64,000 nucleotides of DNA from Agelas oroides (lineage: Eukaryota > Porifera > Demospongiae > Agelasida > Agelasidae), in contig OX422189.1 in assembly GCA_949130485.1 (NCBI GenBank), positions 3,171,720 to 3,235,719 of the forward strand. Direction: 5' to 3'. The translations under genes were made by a program, and so were the position numbers. This document shows, one piece after another, positions 61,101 through 64,000 of the stretch. Within the stretch, counting starts at the first letter, position 1. Each line of letters begins with the position of its first letter. The notes beneath the pieces were generated by a model. It saw only the letters and a program-made list of their open reading frames with translations. It did not search any database and was not told where the DNA came from.

Positions 61101-62769
61101 CACACACCGGGAACTAGCATGGGAATCTCTGCCATATACTGATATGAGTGGTCTAGCTTGTTGTTCACGCACGGCCCTTGCCTGTAGCAAACTCCGCCAC
61201 TGTGTGTTCTGACTTGCAGCCTACCTTGCCATGTGGCTGTCAGACTCAAGGTGCAGACTTACTCAGACCAAGTTACCGTGTGTGCTGCATGCACATTCAA
61301 CTTGAGTTGTCTTTGCTCCCAATCTGAGTGTTTCATTCTAAAGCCACAGTCTGGCAGTAGCCCTTCTCACTCTCGGCTGAGCTGCAGTACATGCAATCTT
61401 TGTGAAGTGTTTGAATGCACTCATTTGAAATTTACAGTAAGTGAATGGTCCAAGCAAGCAAGCAAGAAAGCAAGCAAGCGTACACATGCATGTATGCAAT
61501 GCAATCACACTAGTGTGGATCTTGCTTAGGATTGCCCTATAATAGATTTTCATGTATGCATGTATTTCACTCACATTTTCTGATATCTGCTGGAAACTGG
61601 TGAAATGCAAACAAGTTACAACTCACTTCAGCTCTTCCAGTGACTTGTTTTGTTGCATAGCTCTAGCCAGAGCTATGACACCAGTGGAAGTCAGACCATT
61701 TTGATTCAGGCTATTATAAAAAAAATAAGTGAGCTTCTGATGACAACCACAAAGTTAAGAAATGTCCATTTGCTCTTCATGTAGTTACAAATCACGCAAA
61801 TCAACCACATCCAAGCCAGACATAAAGAAAATAAAGAAGTAGGCACAAGTGGAGTCCACCAGTTCATATAATATCTATTTTTTAGACAGCTATTACAGGC
61901 CAATGATCATACAGGCTCAGGCTGTTCAACATAGAACTAAATATTGTTTGTGGAGTCCATGTCCAGTAAGTTACTTACTTGAGTGTTCTCAAGCTCTGAT
62001 TCACTTTCAGGACACTACCCAGTGCAGTAGCTCCCTCGTCTCCAATTCCATTGTTGTTGAGACTTTAGGGTAGAGGACTTTAGAATTAGTGCAAGTAAGT
62101 AGTAACAATACAATCACATAAACCAGATAGGATAGCCCATCTAATAAGAACACATTTCTCAGGTAGCCCGAACAGTCACTTACTTTAGTATTTTAAAGTC
62201 TTTGGTCACTCTCAAAACATCAGTCAGTGCAATAGCTCCATCTTTTCCAATTCTTTCCCACTCAATTTTATCCCATTCAACCCTGAAACAGAAAACATTT
62301 CAGAAATAGTAGATAGTTAACACTCCTTTCCAGATGCACATACTCCCACACCCCATGATTATTGAAAATGCATGTACTCTGACTGGATGCAAAAAACCTA
62401 CACCAAAATGTGTTGGCCATATTGATTACTGGACACATTGATGGAATTGATGATAGATTATAAACTTACAGCAGAGATACATCAGGGTACATTAATTCAA
62501 TGTCAAAGTTCAGAGTTTTCCTTTGGAGGGAAGGTAAAGCCACTGGTCTTGGAAATTTCTTCACACTAGCCTTAACTGTTGTAACTGTAACATGCTTGGG
62601 TGCTACAACTGGTAATTTCGTCGTGACACAACATATTAATCACATGTTGTGTGCTCTTCTGAATATCAGATAGTTTGCAACTCACTTCAGCTCATCCAGT
62701 GACTTGTTTTGTTGGAGTGCTTTGACCAGGGCTATGGCTCCAGTGGAGGTCACATCACTCTTACTGAGG
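33190..62769 (-). CDS. LRR region of an NLR-like receptor gene (26 LRR exons, gene span in window)
   Basis: Minus-strand exon series. Each exon encodes one 28-residue ribonuclease-inhibitor-type LRR (32-34 in four C-type exons), with identical phase-2 boundaries cutting the Asn codon at the start of each repeat. A-type framework: LTSTGAIALARALQQNKSLEEL-like. B-type: IGESGASALADALRVNQSLKTL-like. C-type: DEGAIALADPRVFKNFKTL-like. The order is roughly A alternating with B or C. One-LRR-per-84-bp-exon organisation is known from vertebrate NLRC3/NLRC5-type genes. LRRs of this class are the ligand-sensing or autoinhibitory part of NLRs. No NACHT or N-terminal domain is in the window, so those should lie beyond 64000. 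Individual exons are listed separately. Confidence 0.85.
33913..33996 (-). CDS. LRR exon, A type
   Basis: 84 bp, phase 2, donor GTGAGT. Starts LEHNRLTDTG, then AIALATGLQHNKSLEEL. Confidence 0.85.
34568..34651 (-). CDS. LRR exon, B type
   Basis: 84 bp, phase 2, donor GTAAGT. Starts LESNAIGESG, then ASALADALRVNQSLKTL. Confidence 0.85.
35077..35942 (+). mobile_element. Zinc-ribbon element, copy 1
   Basis: Ends 'aaccctcggtgcgc' and 'gcgccgagggtt' are inverted. The left end is itself a hairpin and the right end carries a 'gcacttcagtgc' hairpin. Flanked by 'attctttt' at 35069-35076 and 35943-35950, and absent from the corresponding place near 33690. Contains an ATG at 35418 starting MPPTKVCPQCKAAVPVR, with CxxC pairs (CPQC, CECC) like a zinc ribbon. 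It stops after CNLRE, while in-frame downstream sequence still resembles a Lys/Arg/Glu-rich coiled region. Confidence 0.75.
36145..36176 (-). pseudogene. LRR B exon remnant
   Basis: Only the donor-side third of a B exon remains ('gtgttttcaagctctggttc'). It lacks a GT donor and the acceptor half. The same truncation occurs at 45585-45616, so it predates the 9.4-kb duplication. Confidence 0.75.
36485..36956. mobile_element. MITE family 2, copy 1
   Basis: Ends 'caggtctattaaggcatg' and 'catgctttaatatacttg'. ~472 bp, no ORF. Confidence 0.8.
37095..38458 (+). mobile_element. Pogo-like non-autonomous element, copy 2
   Basis: Terminal inverted repeats 'tactgtaaagtttctt' and 'agaaactttatggta', TA ends. 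An ATG near 37273 starts MASLTDYFSSVSTEDYVAAS, which hits stops before an AT-hook-like PVGRPTGK. The right half carries the HTH remnant. Two ~100-bp internal segments (about 37527-37625 and 38030-38135) are inverted copies of each other built from 'gcaatctcgagattgcac' type palindromes. Confidence 0.8.
38576..38659 (-). CDS. LRR exon, B type
   Basis: 84 bp, phase 2, donor GTAAGT. Starts LQVNAIGKSG, then ASALAGALRVNQSLKTL. Confidence 0.85.
38843..39658. mobile_element. 816-bp foldback element, TAGCCTCG ends, perfect 9-bp target duplication
   Basis: Two arms of about 400 bp (38843-39250 and 39268-39658) are near-perfect inverted copies and meet at ~39260. The ends are 'tagcctcg' and 'cgaggcta'. 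'gtgattgct' flanks it at 38834-38842 and 39659-39667. Paralogous positions (near 33446, 42856, 44237) show the uninterrupted target. Long arms plus a 9-bp duplication suit a Mutator-like (MULE) or foldback element. No transposase. Confidence 0.9.
40136..40219 (-). CDS. LRR exon, A type
   Basis: 84 bp, phase 2, donor GTGAGT. Starts LRCNQLTDTG, then AVALATALQHNKSLEEL. Confidence 0.85.
40520..41000. mobile_element. MITE family 2, copy 2
   Basis: Same ends as 36485-36956 (first bases 'cgggtctattaaggcatg'). ~481 bp. Confidence 0.8.
41122..42495 (+). mobile_element. Pogo-like non-autonomous element, copy 3
   Basis: Same terminal repeats and internal layout as 37095-38458. The HTH remnant reads to IPRKNVQRWLKSF, but a TAG precedes it. 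Confidence 0.8.
42604..42687 (-). CDS. LRR exon, B type
   Basis: 84 bp, phase 2. Starts LEWTEIGESG, then ASALAGALRVNQSLKTL. Confidence 0.85.
43326..43409 (-). CDS. LRR exon, A type
   Basis: 84 bp, phase 2. Starts LSHSRLTSTG, then AIALATALQHNKSLEEL. Confidence 0.85.
43981..44064 (-). CDS. LRR exon, B type
   Basis: 84 bp, phase 2. Starts LGVNAIGESG, then ASALADALRVNQSLKTL. Confidence 0.85.
44490..45382 (+). mobile_element. Zinc-ribbon element, copy 2
   Basis: Counterpart of 35077-35942, again between 'attctttt' repeats (44482-44489 and 45383-45390). The frame starts MPPTKVCPQCKAAVPVR, with both CxxC pairs (CPQC, CERC), but ends at TGA directly after FRSK. Confidence 0.75.
45585..45616 (-). 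pseudogene. LRR B exon remnant
   Basis: Duplicate of the remnant at 36145-36176. Confidence 0.7.
45925..46406. mobile_element. MITE family 2, copy 3
   Basis: Same ends as 36485-36956. ~482 bp. Confidence 0.8.
46544..47907 (+). mobile_element. Pogo-like non-autonomous element, copy 4
   Basis: 1364 bp, the same length as copy 2. Same terminal repeats, AT-hook remnant and HTH remnant. Confidence 0.8.
48025..48108 (-). CDS. LRR exon, B type
   Basis: 84 bp, phase 2. Starts LQVNAIGESG, then ASALAGALRVNQSLKTL. Confidence 0.85.
48426..48851. mobile_element. Half foldback element (left arm only)
   Basis: Matches 38843-39263, after the same 'gtgattgct' target, but sequence diverges exactly where the palindrome would turn. 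The right arm and second target copy are absent. Confidence 0.9.
49234..49329 (-). CDS. LRR exon, C type (96 bp)
   Basis: Phase 2, donor GTAAGT. Starts LEWDEIQWRDIGDGG, then AIALADPRVFKNFKTL. The four-residue insertion after the strand distinguishes C from A/B. Confidence 0.8.
49508..49591 (-). CDS. LRR exon, A type
   Basis: 84 bp, phase 2, donor GTAAGT. Starts VCHNSLTSTG, then AIALARALQQNKSLKEL. Confidence 0.85.
49592..50492. other. Intron
   Basis: Contains the short phrase 'gtatggtggctgaccaattg' twice (49741 and 50215) plus a related 'ctgaccaatgggttccag' seen near 33718. These are old dispersed copies of array intron sequence. Confidence 0.5.
50493..50576 (-). CDS. LRR exon, B type
   Basis: 84 bp, phase 2, donor GTAACT. 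Starts LEGNEIGDSG, then ATALANGLRVNQSLKIL. Confidence 0.85.
50798..50881 (-). CDS. LRR exon, A type
   Basis: 84 bp, phase 2, donor GTGAGT. Starts LNHSGLTLIG, then ATALARALKHNKSLEEL. Confidence 0.85.
51057..51152 (-). CDS. LRR exon, C type (96 bp)
   Basis: Phase 2. Starts LEWGEIQWRGIGDEG, then AIALADPRVFKNFETL. Confidence 0.8.
51270..51353 (-). CDS. LRR exon, A type
   Basis: 84 bp, phase 2. Starts VYHNSLTSTG, then AVALAKALQQNTSLKEL. Confidence 0.85.
51354..52076. other. Intron
   Basis: No exon or element recognised. Confidence 0.4.
52077..52160 (-). CDS. LRR exon, A type
   Basis: 84 bp, phase 2, donor GTACGT (weaker than the others). Starts LYHSSLTDTG, then AIALARALQQNKSLEEL. Confidence 0.8.
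52179..52772. mobile_element. TA-type MITE split by a 66-bp foldback
   Basis: The left end 'tgtaagctcccgaaaatacg' and the right end 'tgtatttttggaaatttacg' are inverted copies. Paired 'gggagggggcgtttgct' and 'gggagggcgtttgctt' blocks lie inside both ends. The foldback at 52459-52524 is inserted in its middle. Confidence 0.65.
52459..52524. mobile_element. 66-bp foldback, TAGTCTCG ends, 9-bp target repeat
   Basis: 'tagtctcgttcctagactat' faces 'atagtctaggcaagggacta'. The flanks 'ggacgaccc' (52450-52458) and 'ggacaaccc' (52525-52533) match at 8 of 9. Confidence 0.85.
52878..52961 (-). CDS. LRR exon, B type
   Basis: 84 bp, phase 2. Starts LNNNEIGSEG, then ASALADALKVNQSLKTL. Confidence 0.85.
53183..53266 (-). 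CDS. LRR exon, B type
   Basis: 84 bp, phase 2. Starts LGFNEIGVSG, then ATALADTLRVNQSLKTL. Confidence 0.85.
53535..53618 (-). CDS. LRR exon, A type
   Basis: 84 bp, phase 2. Starts LKGNRLTDTG, then AIALATALQHNKSLEEL. Confidence 0.85.
53619..54698. other. Intron
   Basis: No exon, RNA or element recognised. Confidence 0.4.
54699..54800 (-). CDS. LRR exon, C type (102 bp)
   Basis: Phase 2, donor GTAAGT. Starts LKRSRDQFQWIEIGDEG, then AIALADPRVIKNFKTL. Two residues longer than the other C exons. Confidence 0.75.
55129..55239 (+). repeat. (CA)n tract followed by a poly-C tract
   Basis: CA repeats at 55129-55175 and about 20 consecutive C at 55212-55230. The 202-codon plus-strand open frame spanning this (54962-55570) is low-complexity and lies inside an LRR intron. 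It is not called. Confidence 0.9.
55925..56549. mobile_element. 625-bp foldback-family element, 9-bp target repeat
   Basis: The left end 'tagcctcatacccaggccgt' and the right end 'ggcctgggtacgaggcta' with a 'tttttcctaattaa' segment are inverted. The flanks 'caaaggttc' and 'aaaaggttc' match at 8 of 9. Confidence 0.85.
56609..56692 (-). CDS. LRR exon, A type
   Basis: 84 bp, phase 2, donor GTGAGT. Starts LRDSGLTSTG, then AIALARALQQNKSLEEL. Confidence 0.85.
56821..57178. mobile_element. 358-bp foldback-family element, 9-bp target repeat
   Basis: Ends 'tagcctcgttcccagacctt' and 'agtcctgggaatgaggcta'. The flanks 'ggtacttca' and 'ggtacttta' match at 8 of 9. Confidence 0.85.
57646..57729 (-). CDS. 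LRR exon, B type
   Basis: 84 bp, phase 2. Starts LELNETGIQG, then AAALANALRVNQSLKKL. Confidence 0.85.
57730..58590. other. Intron
   Basis: No supportable feature in this part of the 3.9-kb LRR intron. Confidence 0.35.
58591..58866 (-). pseudogene. Fragment resembling the N-terminal region of Crypton/DUF3504-type proteins
   Basis: A 91-codon minus-strand frame contains SERFVDNDKLAALSKGVVPA and CTDRCARWALTNFAAWMNF. This fits the pattern 'x-LA-x-VPxNTxRSTxWAVxxFxxW' that opens many tyrosine-recombinase-related (Crypton/DUF3504) proteins in marine invertebrates. No recombinase domain follows, so it is a fragment or an orphan exon. Identification is from memory of the pattern. Confidence 0.4.
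59140..59179. repeat. Perfect 19-bp-arm hairpin
   Basis: 'cataggctttgcagggttt' and its exact inverse 'aaaccctgcaaagcctatg' are separated by 2 bp. It shares its last base with the next hairpin. Confidence 0.95.
59179..59276. repeat. Perfect ~44-bp-arm hairpin
   Basis: Arms starting 'gttgtgtttaacatataatt' and ending 'aattatatgttaaacacaac' are perfectly complementary over about 44 bp with a 10-bp loop ('tacccctgct'). No decay is visible, so it is recent or constrained. Confidence 0.95.
59327..59406. mobile_element. 80-bp foldback-family element, 9-bp target repeat
   Basis: Ends 'tagtcttgtttctaagccct' and 'agcctgggaatgaagcta'. The flanks 'cctctgttc' and 'cctctgtct' match at 7 of 9. Confidence 0.65.
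60067..60204. repeat. Two-copy ~68-bp tandem duplication
   Basis: 'tgcacagtttgctcaaaggt' and flanking sequence occur twice in a row at ~68-bp spacing. Other copies of the element have one. Confidence 0.85.
60216..60251. mobile_element. 36-bp fully palindromic insertion with perfect 9-bp target duplication
   Basis: 'tagtctcgtgcccagact' is followed immediately by its exact inverse. 'tgcttgcca' flanks it at 60207-60215 and 60252-60260. The equivalent place in copies 1 and 2 of the host element (near 35690 and 45115) has the uninterrupted target. It therefore consists of nothing but two 18-bp ends of the TAGYCTCG family. Confidence 0.9.
60968..61537 (+). mobile_element. MITE family 3, diverged copy
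   Basis: The left end 'ttgagcctgagtgagtagct' and the right end 'ctagtgtggatcttgcttag' plus an internal 'catttgaaatttacagta' correspond to 31868-32323. Confidence 0.55.
61627..61710 (-). CDS. LRR exon, A type
   Basis: 84 bp, phase 2, donor GTGAGT. Starts LNQNGLTSTG, then VIALARAMQQNKSLEEL. Confidence 0.85.
61979..62062 (-). CDS. LRR exon, B type
   Basis: 84 bp, phase 2. Starts LNNNGIGDEG, then ATALGSVLKVNQSLRTL. Confidence 0.85.
62184..62282 (-). CDS. LRR exon, C type (99 bp)
   Basis: Phase 2. Starts LVEWDKIEWERIGKDG, then AIALTDVLRVTKDFKIL. Confidence 0.75.
62470..62608 (-). CDS. Non-LRR linker exon within the array
   Basis: Open minus-strand frame with acceptor 'aaattaccag' and donor GTAAGT, encoding VVAPKHVTVTTVKASVKKFP, then RPVALPSLQRK and LNFDIELMYPDVSLL. 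It ends in phase 2, joining the C exon at 62282 as CT|G (Leu). Its start requires two bases, which does not match the phase-2 end of the LRR exon at 62686. The upstream partner is therefore uncertain, and an alternative acceptor or separate transcript start is possible. Confidence 0.55.
62686..62769 (-). CDS. LRR exon, A type (most N-terminal in window)
   Basis: 84 bp, phase 2, donor GTGAGT. Starts LSKSDVTSTG, then AIALVKALQQNKSLDEL. Confidence 0.8.
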
Positions 62770-62999
62770 CTGCAGAGGGAAGGTTTTTATATCACACACT
62801 TATGAATGTATGTCCAGAGCAGTCACACATCCTAAAAAGGTGAATCACACAAAAACTATTGAGATGCTACACATATAGACAATGCAGCTACTTGTCTTAC
62901 CCAGGCAACTATTTGGTTGAGTGCTCTGCACATGAGCTAAGCTTCACACTCCAAATTAGCTGTCTAGGCTAGTGGTTGTGATACATACTGAAACACAGC

Positions 63000-63735
63000 T
63001 ACCGTATTTATTCTAAGTTATCGGACAGCAAAAAATAATTATTTTAAAGATTGTCCGGAAATAATTAGAAAAGGAAATTATTGTGGACGTGGGATGTCCG
63101 GAATAATTAGAAAATTGAATTGGAAAGTGTGATTTCTATTGTCGCTTGTTAGCTGATCGAAAAATGTCTCTCTACGATTTTTTCTCTGCGTCTCGCTCAT
63201 CTCCAGTGCCTACTACACAATCGTCCATACTCAGCTTCTGTCAGAAACGTTTGAAACCGGCTTTCCATCCTCGTTCTCGCAGTTCCCCACAAACGAAACA
63301 GCCAGCAGAGAAACGACCCGTTGGAAGACCAAGAAAGAGACAATACGTGGAACAGGAGACACTCCAGAGTTTTCTGGCATTTCATTAAGAGAGGTGGAAC
63401 GGTGAAGTGCCAAGTAACTGGAAGTCGAGAGTTCACAAGAGACTTAGCTACCGCAAGGAGGCCTCGAAGTACTTTGTCTGTTGATTTGCAGTGGAAGTAG
63501 ACACAAGAAAACTACAAAAACTAACAGAACAATAGCTGTAGATTTTACTTACTGGTAGTGACTGAACCTATCTAGCTCATAATCTGTATCGTTCTGTATC
63601 GTTCTGTTCTGTTACTGTGTCCGAAAAATTAGAATATTCCTGCGTGTGGTGTCTGCTAAATTAGAATGTAAAAAAATATTTGCAAAAGTGTCCGGTATAA
63701 TTAGACGTGTCCGATAAATTAGAATAAATACAGTA
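63000..63735 (+). mobile_element. 736-bp pogo-like non-autonomous element
   Basis: The left end 'taccgtatttattctaagtt' and the right end 'aatttattctaattta...' type inverse ('tagaataaatacagta') form a TA-ended inverted repeat. The motif 'tgtccggaataattagaa' occurs about five times, near both ends (63052, 63101, 63620, 63691, 63709), likely as subterminal transposase-binding repeats. It encodes one short ORF. Confidence 0.8.
63164..63388 (+). CDS. Short AT-hook protein of the pogo-like element
   Basis: About 74 residues from the ATG at 63164: MSLYDFFSASRSSPVPTTQS, a Ser/Pro-rich linker, then the AT-hook KRPVGRPRKRQY. The layout (MxSLxDYF/DFF start, then PVGRP) matches the decayed frame in the 1.36-kb elements. 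The ORF ends at a TAA after FLAFH. A further 100-bp frame downstream (LREVERW...) is out of register, so it is a truncated transposase N-terminus or one exon of it. Confidence 0.5.
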   Translation: MSLYDFFSASRSSPVPTTQSSILSFCQKRLKPAFHPRSRSSPQTKQPAEKRPVGRPRKRQYVEQETLQSFLAFH

Positions 63736-64000
63736 TTTAATCTGACTAGCACAAGCTAGCTAGCACAGTGAATCATTTCTTTTGCTGTAGCCTGTCCTGT
63801 GACACTTCAGGAGCTCTTCTGGAAGTACTTAAAGTATCCATGTAGCACAAAGAGCAAGAGAACTTTCAACAAGTGAACAAATAGCAGGCTTATAATTAGC
63901 TTTTAAGAATATGACACCGTTTGACAACACACACAGAAAAGAAAATGCAAAATCAATAAGTATGTGAGTGTCAACACTTACAGAATAAAGTGCAATATAC
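63736..64000. other. Window edge, nothing recognised
   Basis: The LRR/NLR gene is expected to continue to the right, but no exon is seen in the last 265 bp. Confidence 0.3.

Overview
This is eukaryotic, intron-rich DNA, most likely from a marine demosponge. The basis is: (i) a Rac GTPase, a COX18-type insertase and a RecQ-type helicase, all split by spliceosomal introns; (ii) a DEATH-domain exon followed by a large exon of a type I associate from memory with sponge genomes; (iii) 26 ribonuclease-inhibitor-type LRR exons of the kind used by NOD-like receptors (NLRs); (iv) very many MITEs, microsatellites and foldback elements. The sponge assignment is inference, because no search could be run.

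Layout. 0-3 kb: a 60-bp minisatellite bracketed by a direct duplication. 3.8-14 kb (minus strand): a DEATH-domain gene with exons at 7723-7301 and 4752-3812, and two phase-compatible candidate first exons. The near one (9451-9283) is signal-peptide-like. The far one (14034-13638) ends in a textbook 2A 'StopGo' motif (DVETNPGP) behind a hydrophobic segment. A broken RecQ-like helicase (12458-10385) lies between them. 16-19.4 kb: an unrecognised minus-strand gene is head-to-head with a plus-strand COX18 homologue that carries two in-frame stops and has no visible C-terminal part. 25.1-28.5 kb: an intact two-exon Rac GTPase. Its single coding intron is full of nested MITEs and ends in a (CA)n tract of about 220 bp that runs straight into the 3' splice site. 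29.0-29.5 kb: three 5S rRNA-like relics.

33-62.8 kb (minus strand): the LRR part of an NLR-like gene whose N-terminal part would lie beyond 64 kb. Twenty-six LRR exons (84 bp, or 96-102 bp for one subtype) are open and have phase-2 ends and consensus splice sites. They mostly alternate between an A type and a B/C type. The part between 32.5 and 48.9 kb is a tandem duplication of about 9.4 kb that carries transposon copies along with the exons.

Mobile DNA fills the introns: a pogo-like non-autonomous family (1.36 kb, 4 copies, plus a distinct 0.74-kb relative), a 0.48-kb MITE (4 copies), an element with zinc-ribbon ORF relics (3 copies), and a TAGCCTCG-ended foldback family with 9-bp target duplications whose members range from 816 bp down to a perfectly palindromic 36 bp.

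How the genes relate: the DEATH gene and the LRR array both look like innate-immune receptor or adaptor machinery. Rac and COX18 are unrelated housekeeping genes. The most notable signals are the 2A/DEATH arrangement, LRR diversity confined to the putative ligand face, and the 36-bp mobile palindrome.
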